Part shown: positions 1-11,600 of the stretch, piece by piece | How the letters are laid out: each line of letters starts with the position of its first letter | Position numbering within the stretch: the stretch's first letter is position 1 | Notes under the pieces: model-generated | Told to the model about the DNA's origin: nothing | Seen by the model: only the letters and a program-made list of their open reading frames with translations | Database searches by the model: none | Assembly: GCA_037447655.1 (NCBI GenBank) | Contig: JBBHKE010002224.1 | Location: 37,722 to 101,721 of the forward strand | DNA: 64,000 nucleotides | Source of the DNA: Zygnema cylindricum | Lineage: Eukaryota > Streptophyta > Zygnematophyceae > Zygnematales > Zygnemataceae | Direction of reading: 5' to 3' | Position numbers and translations under genes: made by a program

Positions 1-838
1 GATATGACGGTCCTTAAGATTTTATCGATGACGTGTCGTCAATCTGTAACTGGACTGTAAAATTAGGGTTTCCATTTGGACGATGTGCATTTCAGGTTTT
101 GTTTTATTTGACTGAAAACGGCGATGAGACGAAAAAAACAAAAAGACAAAAAGAGACTCTAAGATTTACCTGGATAAGCTCAAATGATTGGGATATAGCC
201 ACTGGATCTGGCGGACCTAAAATGTTTTATTGCCGCAATTTGCGAGAGAAGAAAATAAAAGCTGCCCGTGAAAATTTTTAAAAACGCGTCTCTGGGAGTC
301 ACGAGACGGATTCTGATTCGCCCAGAATTTGGAGTTAATGCTGGAGAGTAAAACATTGAGTCGCTTAAAACAGCCGGAAAAATATTTTTTTCACATATTT
401 CTGTTTGTTTGAAATATGGTTCATGAAATGGAACCACTACAGTATCGTTTCTATTTTACTAAACTTTGTTTTGACTTTTGACGCTAGTCGTGATGACGTC
501 ATATCCACCCCCTTGTACTCAGATTCGGTTCAATCATAATCAACGAATGACCAAAAGGCAAAGGCTGAGCTTTTATTTCCACCGACATTTATGAGATTTC
601 GTCAGCATAATTTTTAAAACCATTGAACAGTGCGAAATCCAAGAGAAAAATAGCACTTGCTGGATTTTGTTGCCTTCCGTAATCGAATAAATATTTTTCA
701 TTTGTGGCCAATTAAACTACGTCATGGCGTAATTTATCTTTCGTACTTTTGCGCACTAATACAATAATATCGAACTCATTGAAGTCGGCTAGAGCCGAAT
801 CATTTTCAGTTCGAGGGGGGTGGATCTGACGAGAACAG
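1..838. other. Intergenic, nothing recognised
   Basis: AT-rich sequence with only short overlapping ORFs and no protein similarity that I recognise. No clear terminal inverted repeat was found. It ends at the TA dinucleotide flanking the first mariner-type MITE. Confidence 0.5.
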
Positions 839-840
839 TA

Positions 841-1456
841 CACCGCCAATCGTAATTAGAGTAATGAAAAAATTAGAGTAAAAAAACAAAAAAAAACAAT
901 TAGAGTAATTGACGCTAATTTATGTGATAGAGCTTTTTCAACTATGAAGTTTACTCTAATTTATTTAGTTATTCTATATTGGGTTATGTCGGCGATAATT
1001 ATGTGCGTGATAATTATGAACACTAAATTACGTAGACGTACAAAATGTGTCAGTCCAGTATAGTATTGACGTCATTATGACGCTAATAATAATTGTCGCA
1101 TTGAATGTCAGTTAATGTTCACACTGACGACGATGCTGTCAACAGACGAGAGTTATGCGAACGGTTTTTTTTCGATGTGATTCATTTCTATTTAGTGCGA
1201 TCTCACGTGCGAGCGCGATTCTATTAAATCATTATTTGTACCTTTTTACTTATAAAAGTACAATTTTGCACGGTCAAACATCGTCCGTACTCCACACTGT
1301 TTAAAAATAACCTATATTATATTTTTTTACGCTAATTAAACCTCACCTAAATTATAATAATGAAAAAAATAGAATCGATTACTCTATTTGGTGTGATAGA
1401 CTCGAATTTTCAAGCGACCGAATTAGAGTAATTTACTCTAATTACAATTGGTGGTG
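841..1456. mobile_element. Tc1/mariner-type MITE, copy A
   Basis: A 616-bp non-coding element flanked on both sides by TA, the target duplication of Tc1/mariner elements. It begins CACCGCCAATCGTAATTAG and ends with the near-complement (CTAATTACAATTGGTGGTG). The interior is rich in the words TTAGAGTAA and TTACTCTAA. The same element occurs in opposite orientation at 48260-48874 with almost the same length. No transposase ORF is present, so it must have been moved in trans. Confidence 0.82.
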
Positions 1457-1463
1457 TACTATA

Positions 1464-2023
1464 CACCGCCAATCGCTATTAGCGTAGTGTACGCTAATTC
1501 CGTCCCATTTTTTTTTTTATTATTCTCCATTAGCGTAGTTCGTTACATTTATTTATTTACCATATTTAGGGTTAATTTTTAATACCGTACAAAACGGAAG
1601 TACGTCATCTTTTAAATAGTGTGATGTACGGTCAAAGTCAGACCGGACAAAAACGTACCTTTTAAGTGAAAAAGTACAATTCATTTTGTTTAGTAGCTGC
1701 AGACGCATGATAATGTGCGGTCTAAAAAGGGGATCAAATCGGGTTGTCAAATATCACGTTCGCATATATTCCTCCAACAACCACGTTTCGACTGTGTGAA
1801 CGTACGATTTGTGTACGATTTGTCATGTTTTGTACAAATACCTGTATCAGTGTATAAGCATGTTTGCGTCCGACATTCACTTTTTTCAAAGACCCGAATT
1901 ATAGTTATTAAACAATTAGAATGTATGTTTTTTCTCAAGATTTTAAAATTCTAAATTAGTGTAAACCAGGGTAATTATTCCTACACGCTAAAGAAACTTC
2001 AATGCTAATAGCGATTGGCGGTG
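1464..2023. mobile_element. Tc1/mariner-type MITE, copy B
   Basis: A 560-bp element only seven bases downstream of copy A. It has the same terminal inverted repeat (CACCGCCAATCGCTATTAG at the left, its complement at the right) and TA on both flanks. The interior differs from copy A, so it is another subfamily sharing the ends. The heptamer TACTATA follows both copy A and copy B. Confidence 0.8.
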
Positions 2024-2098
2024 TACTATACTGTGCCACCTAGACCTGATTGTAATATTAGGGTGAACCTCCATCAGGCGAAAAAGTGAGGTTGTTTA

Positions 2099-3852
2099 GG
2101 GTATTTTCGCATGTGCTAAAGTTACAGTTATTTTTTGTCGTTTTCCTCCATAACTTATAAAAAAACGAGAAAATCCGCAACCGTACCAAAAATTAGAAAT
2201 TACCACCATACAAGTTGCGTTACTCTAAAAATTGATGTGTACAGTAGTTTGTCGTCTAGCATGATACAATTTGTCGTTTAGCGCAGTTCAACCCACTTTC
2301 GCGTCCTTTCAACACATCTTTGAACTTTGCATCAAATCACCTCGTGAGGTGTTTTGAAATAAAGTCATATAAGGTGAGCGAATAGGTAGACAATGTCGCA
2401 CGTGTCTAAAGTTTTTTTTACAATTTTTGTGCGCGAAGTACAAAAAAAAAACACACTGCACGTTTCTATCTTGTGCGTAATGTTTTGCGTGCGGTGATTT
2501 ACGTACAGATCTATCTAAAAAACACGTGTCTTCACACATACGGTTGGCCACTTGTCGGCAAGTGGGAAGATGATAAACAAAACCGCAAATTCTGTGCGAC
2601 AACGAATGGTATTTTAGGGTTTCGACACGTCGACAATGTGGCGTACGGACATTACGAAGTCATGAAAATTGTACAACGTGCGGAGAAACGCCTCAAATTG
2701 AAGCCGAGTAGAAGTTTCGCCTCATTTTATGTACCACTTCATTTGTCGCAATTCTTCGTACACGTCTACGTAACGGTACGTCCCCATGTAAGCGATAATT
2801 TGAAAAAGTATTTTTGATTGTAGTGAAGTGTTCCGTGCTACTTTGAAAAGCGTCCTTATGTGCGAAAATGAAATCGAAACTTTGAAATGTGACAGTTGTA
2901 GACGTAGGTACAACTTTGTGACGGTTGACGACGACTACAAAATTGGTGACGCCAACAAAAACAACGACAATTGTAGACGTCTACATTTTTGTAATTTTGT
3001 GACATGGCAGACGTTTAGGGTTTTGTAACATTATGACGTCACGCTCACTTGTGATGTCACAAATTCAAGAACCTTCGTCCATGGATACCCGATTTCGTTT
3101 TCCTTGCTTTTTTTCGCTCTAATTGCCATAAAAATATACATAATGGTAGTCAAAATAAATATTTTTCAAATATCTTTCATTTCATACCAGTTTTGTCGCG
3201 CCTTATTCTAAAAAGCGTGAGATAAAAGTGATAGTGTGAGAGGGAGAGGGGAGAGGTGACGACGATGCAAAATTATACCGAGGACCCATGAATGAAATTG
3301 GAGGTTCCAGACCCCTGCAGATTTTTTCCGTACATCCTCGTCTTTTCCGTACATGCACGTGACGAGCAGGGAGAAAAATAGCGAGTACTCTCCCTCGTCC
3401 TAAAATTTTCCCACTCGTGTGGCGCGTGCGTGGGGCATTTTTCATTCGTTGTTTGGGTGGTACTTTCTCTGAAATTAGATCGCTAGGTGACTTTTGATGA
3501 AGTTTTTTGACGGGTTGGATTCTCTTGCCCGGTGGTCGAAAAAAGGAAAACGCCAAAATGCGTTCACATGACGACATACATGAAGTACATTCAAAGTATC
3601 GACTTGAGGTTTGTTGTAATTTTAAAGAATTGATTTTTTTGTACGGCTAAACTTTTTCTCGTACGGAACTGCGTTTTCGGTGAAAACGACAGATTAAAGT
3701 CGATACTTTAATACATGGGGACGTACCCCAAGTCACCTTTTTAAGTGACAAGTTATTTGCGTTTGCATCCGAATGCTCTGAAATATGTACGGAGAATCTT
3801 CGCTAAAAAACAAAGTAGCAAAACTAAGTTTCGGCTACATGCGAATGTACCC
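2099..3852. mobile_element. PIF/Harbinger-type element, long copy
   Basis: A 1754-bp element starting GGGTATTTTCGCATGTGC and ending in the rough complement (ACATGCGAATGTACCC). It is preceded by TTA and followed by TAA, close to the TTA duplication typical of PIF/Harbinger. Its terminal several hundred bases match 49398-50209 in inverted orientation, which is a shorter deletion derivative. The unique middle (about 2.9-3.7 kb) has no ORF that I recognise as a transposase. A second PIF-like left end (GGGTGAACCTCCATCAGG) lies just outside at 2060, so this element may have inserted inside an older one. Confidence 0.65.
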
Positions 3853-5272
3853 TAAATTGCTGATGGCTGAAATTTTCCGTACTATTGGTACTGCTTTCTT
3901 TATATATTACATGCTTACTGGAGATATTCCAAGATTCTTCCAATCTTTTCGGCGACAGCATCCACCGTCCGAAATTTTGCATTTTCTCAATCGCGACGCC
4001 ATCGCTAACTCTACAAACTGGACGTGTTGGACAAAAAAGATATGGTCAACAACGGAGCAATCAAGACACTACACGTGGCAGAGACCATGTGCCTTCGGAC
4101 AGGATGAATTCCGAATCCCCTCAAACCGACGGGAAAATCTTTGACGGAGGATATCCTCTGACGCTCCTTTTGCCACCCATTGACCTTCGTGGAAAGGACT
4201 TCGATTTAAAACATAACAACGCAATTTGTACAGTGATAAAGTACGCAGGTAAAAGGCCCTAAAAGTGAATGCGTTTGTACAAATCATAAATTTCGGCTTC
4301 CGTACTGATATTAGATTTAGATTCTGCGCTTTAATAATCTTTGACGATTCTCAGCTTCTGGACACAAGCCTACGTGGCACCAAAGGGATAAACCATAAAA
4401 GAGGGCTTAAGGTTGAGTTTAACTATAGTGTTATTTTTCACCGGATTTGATTATTGGACTTGACCGCCAGGTAATCCACGTGGTACAATGTACGGATATC
4501 CGGACAGATGCAAAGCGTACGAAACCATGACGTTTCCCGGTACGGCGGTAAAAGGACCGCGGCCTAATAATCTAAAATGAATACTCCGGCTCAGGATTTT
4601 GCTGGATTCTGCCTCTTCCTTGTCAGCTGTCACATGGCCACTGTTCGGTGTAACGTACTCGTGTTTTATTATTTTCATATGCTGCCTTTCATAGTTTCAT
4701 AGTTTCATGTACTCCAAGTCGAGTGTATGTGCGCCGCCAGTAAATGGCTGTCGATATTAGAGTGGATGCTGTTTTTGTCGGTCGAAATATGTTTTTTTCA
4801 TAGATGTTTCATTCGTACTATGCGCACGGTAAAGTATTTTGAAAAAGAATGCATATGCGCATTATTCAAAATTTCACATTTTTTAAAATGCGTTGACCGG
4901 ATTTGACTTATTAATAAAATAGAAAATCGAAGCATTTAATCAGAAATAATACTACAACTTAGGGTATGTGCTCATGTATTCAACTACCGGTTTTTTTGTC
5001 GTTTTACTACAAAATTCAGTCCCCAACTAGAAAATCTCATTTTGGCGGTTTCAAATTTTCAACCAACGAGCACGCGAACCAGCTCAGGATTTTTTTTTTA
5101 TCATAAATCATCTCGCAAATTGATTTTAGTCAAATTAAAATTTAGTTAAATTATCACCATGATAGCAAATGAAAAACGTTCACGCAGGCGTCACACGAGT
5201 TGGAAAGTTTTAGCACGAGGGAGAATAATCGCTATTCTTTTTTGCGTTAACATTGCTACTGTTAAAATAGTG
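3853..5272. other. Intergenic, repeat-derived
   Basis: No recognisable gene. It contains ORFs of up to about 125 codons with no familiar motif, and scattered GTAC-rich words like those in neighbouring MITEs. It probably continues the older PIF-like element whose left end is at 2060, but I could not identify a matching right end. Confidence 0.4.
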
Positions 5273-5275
5273 TTA

Positions 5276-6027
5276 GGGTGGAATTCCATTAGGTGTGGTT
5301 CGTTACTGGATGCCGTACAGGTTCGTACATATTCGTACCACGCCGTACCTTAAAAAAAAAGTTGTCAGACGAAAATTCTTTACTGGAAAGCTGTCGGAAG
5401 GCTCCAATGATGTAGGCGTAATTCCTGGCCGTTGGATATTTCACATTTTCAGATCCGCGAAGCAATCGCGCACATCATCCAGTGTCACGATAGTCTCCTC
5501 GCGAGGAGAGTTGTATGATACTAGACGTGTACCATTGGTACACGTGAAAAAGAAAAAAAATATCTGTTTTGAACAAGCGATCACAGGTCTACACGTCGTA
5601 TAGGCCATGTGCCTACGTCGTACGGTCCATGTGCCGCCTGCCACGCTGGATGCAAGTGAGCCGAATTTTTTTTCGCACGCTCCGTCTGACATCCACCGAC
5701 ATTCAAAGTTTGCTGCGACCTTCAAAGTTTGCCGCGTCTTTTTGCCGTTCCGTTTCGAAATTTTGATTTCCGTTTTCAAAATCAAAAATCTGGCCGCAAA
5801 CTTTACGTACGAATCATTAACTACCTCCAGCCGTACAGATATTTCGTTCTGACTTTCCGTTTGAAGATTTTATTTAAGATTTTCAAATCTGGACTCTAAC
5901 CTACGTGGCGCTAATCATAATTGAGGAAGGTTTGTTACTGGCCCGACAAAATGGAATAGTCTTCCAGTAAACGCTGCCAGTAGATTTTTCCGTACATTTA
6001 CTGGGACGGCCTAATGGAATTCCACCC
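5276..6027. mobile_element. PIF/Harbinger (Tourist-like) MITE
   Basis: A 752-bp element with perfect TTA duplications (5273-5275 and 6028-6030). The terminal inverted repeats begin GGGTGGAATTCCATTAGG and end CCTAATGGAATTCCACCC. The TTA target and GGG start are the hallmarks of the PIF/Harbinger superfamily. The small ORFs inside have no recognisable domain. Confidence 0.82.
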
Positions 6028-6039
6028 TTAGTTACTTAT

Positions 6040-6335
6040 TTTAAATGTTTATAAAAGATGTAGCATACGAATTGTGTCAGTCCGTACTAAAGCGTGAAAT
6101 TATTTTGTACAGACGTACAAAATAAGTGTCAGAAAATGGCGTCGACAGTGGAAATTGAGTGCGTTGCACGGAAAGTCGTACGCAGATTCCATTCCAAGTC
6201 ATAAAGACGAGGGAAAATCGCGATAACCTGTTCTCACATGTCCAGGCATCGAAAATGTGAACACAGGCTATCGTGGCTAACCCTAAAAACATGGGAACGT
6301 ATATCGGTTTCTTAACTCTAATAACGATTCACGTT
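6040..6335. repeat. Dispersed repeat G, copy 1
   Basis: About 300 bp closely similar to 9425-9800 and, inverted, to 38700-38960. The shared core includes GTCAGTCCGTACTAAA, CATAAAGACGAGGGAAAATC and a CTGTTCTCACATGT word. The right end (CTCTAATAACGATTCACG) resembles the mariner-type terminal repeat, so this is probably a decayed MITE. I could not find a matching left end. Confidence 0.55.
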
Positions 6336-6537
6336 GTCTTTTTTTTTTTTTAAATTCCGTGCATTACATCCGTACATATTTTTCGTACATGAAAAGTATA
6401 CGAAATTTACGAAAAGTTAAAAAAAAACCCAAAAGATAATGCATAATCGTAAAATTTTCAAAATTTTAATGAATGAAACATCTATGGCTTTTTTTGTGCA
6501 CGCGCGTCCGGTTTGTCACTTTTTAATTGAAGAATAC

Positions 6538-6975
6538 TAGTGTTGTGTATTGGTAAAAAAGTTATCGCGATAACACCGATACCGATAGTTATCGGTTATC
6601 GAACGGTCAGAGTTACCGATATATTTGTACTTTCTGTACTTTTTGTCCGTAGTACACGTGGCAAGTTTCCAGTGGATCCCAAGAATGAAAGGGACAAACC
6701 ATAACGTCGGATGTGAAAGGTACATCTTTTTATCTGGAGCCGTACTAAAGCCGTACATATCTTATGCCGGCTATTGTACTTTTGGCCTGTACAAATGATC
6801 TGATTGTTATGCACCTCAGTACGTTTAATTTTGTTTTATGATTTACGTGTATGACTGGCCGTACGTTTATCTGTACGGTCCGTACATAAATGTCCGTACC
6901 GATATATCGATTATCGGCTACCCAAAAGAAGGCCCATATCGGTTATCGGCAAATCCTTACCGATACACAGCACTA
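6538..6975. mobile_element. hAT-type MITE 1
   Basis: A 438-bp element with terminal inverted repeats TAGTGTTGTGTATTGGTA and TACCGATACACAGCACTA, flanked by near-identical octamers (aagaatac and agaaatac). Eight-base duplications and ends of this form fit the hAT superfamily. Subterminal tracts made of repeated TATCGCGATAACACCGAT and CCGATAGTTATCGG words could fold. I count 13 GTAC tetranucleotides inside. Confidence 0.78.
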
Positions 6976-7540
6976 AGAAATACCAATTCGAAGGTGAGAA
7001 TCTTGGCTTTCAATCGCACGCGACAGATTAGGATTCAATCCGACATGTGTGCACGGAGAAAAGGTGTTTTAGGAAAAGCGTAAAAAACAATAACACCAAT
7101 AATAGCGAGAGACGTGTGGTCATCTAATTCGATGGTACCATAGTTCAAAATTAGGCGTTTTTATGGTAGGCCTTTGGTAGGCGCACAAAACTTGGCACAA
7201 AACTCGCGCAGAGTAGGCATACTGTATGTGTGTGCGTTATGCACACTCTTGTACGAACGTACGAATATGACGTATCATCATAGTACAGCGCACGCCGCCG
7301 GACGAATTTTTTTAGCGAACCGACACGGCGTAGGATGACATTCCGCGGGAAAAAAACCCAGAAAAAAAAAAAACCCAGAAAAAAAAAAAACGCGGACGTA
7401 AGTCCTATCGTAAATTTCGTTAAGGGCTTTTTATGTGATCTTCTTAGATCGCTACTTTGATCTGCGACCGTCCGATTGTTCAAATCTGACGGTTTAAATA
7501 TAAAATACCTCAAAAAATTTGTCCGAATGTTTTTCAAAAT

Positions 7541-8486
7541 TTAGACATGACGTTTAGTTCTCTATCGATCGATGTGCAACTCAGCCCTGTTACTATTATT
7601 TTTCATTTTTGTTACTATTATTTTTCATTTTGCGACCAATACAGTATGGGTCTTAAGGCCATATTGTATGTTTTGCGTACAATAGGCATATTGTATGGGC
7701 CTACTTTCACCTACTTTTGAACTATGGATGGTACGAACGTTTCACGGATGGAAAAAATAATATAAAATCTAAAGGTGTGTGCTCAATCCTGGACCTGTGG
7801 AGAATCTTGATAGCCTTCTTCCTAAAAACTGTTTGAAATACAGGAAAATATCGTACGAAATACGTACGATGCAAAAAAATTGCGTACTAAAATACAATAC
7901 TGTACACCGCGCATCGTTATTAGTGTCAAAGTTCAAATAGTGTGTAAGTAAATATACCGTCATTGACGCTAATTAAGAATTAAAAAAAAAAAAAATGGTT
8001 TATTCTAATTTCAGTGTTAACGCTAATTTGGAACAACAAAAATGGAAAATTTTCTGTACGATTATATACATTATTATATGTATTCGTACAAAATATAAAA
8101 ATCGTACATCGTAGTGAAATTTTATAAATCCGTACATGTCAGACTAGTTTACGTGTCAGACCAATCTCGTTTTTTTAGCGCGCGTTCCTATGCGTACGCG
8201 TCCGATTTAATTCATTTTTTGTAAAATTTTCACTTAGACATGACGTTTAATTCTCTATCGATCGATTTGCAACTCAACCCTGTTACTATTATTTTTCATT
8301 TTGTGACCAATACAATATGGGTCTTAAGGCCATATTGTATGTTTTGCGTACAATAGGCATGTTGTATGGGCCTACTTTCACCTACTTTTGAACTATGCTT
8401 CTCCTAAAAACTGTTTGAAAAACAGGAAAAATATCGTACGAAATACGTACGCTGCTAAAAATTGCGTACTAAATTATAATACTGTA
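7541..8486. repeat. Imperfect direct duplication (7541-7903 and 8234-8486)
   Basis: The segment starting TTAGACATGACGTTTA and running through CTATCGATCGAT, GGCCATATTGTATG and CGTACGAAATACGTACG is present twice in direct orientation. The first copy has about 88 extra bases (7727-7814). It ends at a TA followed by a mariner-type end (CACCGCGCATCGTTATTAG, from 7904), whose partner end I could not find. The rest of 6976-8610 is non-coding. Confidence 0.7.
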
Positions 8487-8610
8487 TGAAATCGTACTTT
8501 ATGAAAAGTAAACAACCGAGTTTCATGCTGTTGAAAGGTTTTAAAAAACCTTTACGAATAAGGTTTTCCCGCCTTTTGCAGCGTCGTGACAAACTGCTTT
8601 TGTCGTCGTT

Positions 8611-11600
8611 ATGGCCTGTATAACTATTCAATCGCTGTTGCCACGTGGCGCCATTTCACAGTCTTTCCCCTCCGGCCAGTCTTTGTTTGTTCCGCCAGAC
8701 AAAATCGGAAGCTGCCACGTGTCAATAGCGACAAAAGAAAAGAAGCTGCCAAAAAGATGGCGAGTTTTCTGCAGTGCAACAACGCCTTGGGTGCGTTTTT
8801 TTTTGTGTTTTCTTTTTTTTTGCTGATTTATGATTTCTTACGTCCATGAAACTATAGAATTTTGTTTTTCTTTTTTTTCAAGTTCAAGTAAAATTGGTGA
8901 TATTTTGTTCTTAAGGTTCGACAGAATTAGGGTTTTGCATGAAGGGTTTATGTTTTTTTTTCTTTTTTTTCAAAAACCAACACCAGGATTTTTTTTTTTT
9001 TGTCGGAATTTAACACACTTGTATGATTAGAATATCTATTGAGGGGGAAACCATGTTGACTTCTTCCTCCTTCCTTCTCCCTCCTCTTACCTCTCGCCCT
9101 TTCAAACCAGACCCTTCCTCTTCTCTCCTTTCCCTCCTCCTCTCTCTCCCTCCCCAAATGGTCCTCATGCTGTCCTCTGCCCCTCCCACACCTCACATCA
9201 TGGATGTCTCATGCGCATGAAACGCCCAAAAAATAACGAATATGCGCATGAAACAAAATTCAAAAGTTTTTAAAATGCGTTGACCTACTTTGACTTTATA
9301 ATAAAAGGAAAAATAGAAAAACATTTAATCAAAAATACCACTACAACTTCATCAAACTTCATTTTTTTTTCACGTTAATACACGCACTGTTTGATTGAAG
9401 TTAGTTACTCTAATTTCGATTGTTTTTAAAAAGTGCAATGTACGAAATGTGTTAGTCCGTACTAAAACTGCTCATTATTTTGTACATTCGTACAAAATAA
9501 ATGTCAGATAAAAGGCGTCGACAGGGGAAATTGAGTGCGTCGCCACGGAAAAGCGTACTCAGATTTGATTCTAAGTCATAAAGACGAGGGAAAATCGCGA
9601 GAACCTGTTCTCACATGTTCAAGCGTCGAATATGTGAACACAGACTATCGCGGCTACATCCAAATTAGTGTTAGGTGTATAAACTATTGTAAATTTTTGT
9701 TGACGTTAGGCCCTTGAACCCCAAATAGAGTTAGTAACACTAATAATTTTTTTACACTAATTATTTCTTAACTCTAATAGTGATTCACGGTGTACTTTCA
9801 ACCCTTTTTTTGAAATTCTCCGTACATTGTATCCGTACGTTTGTTCCATACGAAAAGTATACGCATTTTACGAAAGATTCAAAATCCAGAAAAAATAATG
9901 AAATTTTGTATAATGTCAAAATCTGTACGAGTGAGACATCTATGACTCATATCCTATGCACTACATACAATTCATATTCTTTTCTCGCATGCAATATGGC
10001 ACGAGCTTCTTTCCTTGTATGCAACATGGCACAAAACCAAATTCAAAACCATATTTATATAGATGCCAAATCATATTCTTTGCTCCAAAACCATCCAAAA
10101 CCAAACCCCTCTCTCCCTCCCTGCCCTCCCTCTCTCCCTCTCCCTCCCTTCCCCCCCAGCCCCTCCGTCCTTACACCTCCGTCGTCCTCATCCCCACGGG
10201 TGTCGGCGCGGCCATCGGCGGCTTTGCCGGCGACGGCGGCTCCGTGGCTCGCGCCGTGGGAGCCGTGGCGGACCGCGTCGTGACGCACCCCAACGTGCTC
10301 AACGGAGCCATGATGTACTGGCCGGAGAAAAACTGTCTCTATGTGGAGGGGTACGGACTGGATAGGTTCGCGGAGGGGGACTGGGGGCTGAGGCCGGTGC
10401 ATCAGAATACGGTGAGGGGAGGGGGAGGGGGAGGGGGAGGGATGATTTATCACCGACATAGATGACGAAAAGGCTTACTCAAAGATCTATTAAAGGACTT
10501 ACAATGCTATTTTAAAGGCTATAATGGTCTCCGTTTAAACCCCGTGGAAACACCTATCCCCTCTCCCCTCTCCCCTCTCCCCCTTTTCTTCCCCATTCCT
10601 TCCCCACTTATCTTCGTCTTACTCCGGCAAAGAGGGGTGGAGGGAGAGACTCGTGGGGAGGGCTCTCTCTCTCTCTAGGTGGGTCTGGTGGTGGACAGGG
10701 GGGTGGAGGGAGAGCTTTTGGAGAGGCATCGACAAGTGGTAGACGCGGCTCGAGCCACTCTGGGGATCGCCATAGAGGCCATAGAGATCACGGACGAGCC
10801 CATGGGGGTAAGGGGAAGGAGAGGGAAAGGGAGGGGGAGGGAGGGAGGGAGATGGGGGGGGGAGGGGGGGGGGGGAGGGGGAGAGGGAGGAAGAGGGAGG
10901 GGAGGACCAACAACGGACCTCACCCTCCTTGCACCTCCTTTATCTCATCATCATCATCCCTTCCGATCTCTCCTCCCCCATCCCCTCACCCTTCTCTTTC
11001 TTGTGTTTTTGGGGGGTGGGGGGAGGGAGAGGGAGAGAAAACAGATATCAAAATGGATTGACCCGGTAACGGGAGTTTCCACTGGAAAAGTGGAGAACCC
11101 GGGAACTCTTATGAGAGCGGTAGAGAGACTGGTACGGGGGGAGGGAGGGAGAGGGAGGGAGAGGACCCTCCCTGTCAATGCTGTGGCAGTAGTGGCGAGG
11201 TTTCCCGACGACTCTCTGGAGGAGATAGAGGATTACCGACACGGACAAGTGGGTGAGAGGGAGAGGGAGGGAGGTAGTGGGACAGAGGGAGATGGATGGA
11301 GGGAGAGTGGGACAGAGGGAGAGGGAGGGAGGGAGTGGGACAGAGGGAGATGGAGGGAGGGAGGGAGTGGAAGAGAGGGAGAGGGAGGGTAGGGAGGGAG
11401 AGAGGAAGGAGGGCAGAGGAGGGCAATTGGTAGACATGGAAGCAATACGGAGCTTTTCTTCCCTTTGTCCTATACATTTTTTCCTATGTTTCTTTGTTTT
11501 TTGGTATGGACGCTGTCAGGTGTGAGGCGGTGATCAGTCACATGGTGGAGCAGTCCGATTCCTGTACGCCCCGCTCTCCCCTCCTCGACTATCGAGTGAT

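Noticed and set aside
2473-2817. ORFs inside the long PIF-type element as a transposase
   Set aside because: There is no DDE-type motif (no D-T-H or H-D-S-R-V words), and the same region is non-coding in the shorter copy at 49.4-50.2 kb.
9956-10159. In-frame upstream extension of DUF3326 exon 2
   Set aside because: The extension is low complexity, and a good polypyrimidine-AG acceptor sits at 10158-10159, directly before the conserved part.
10055-11477. Several Pro/Ser-rich or Gly/Arg-rich ORFs on both strands
   Set aside because: They are shadows of DUF3326 exons or translations of GGGAGG introns; the conserved family motifs lie in only one frame per exon.
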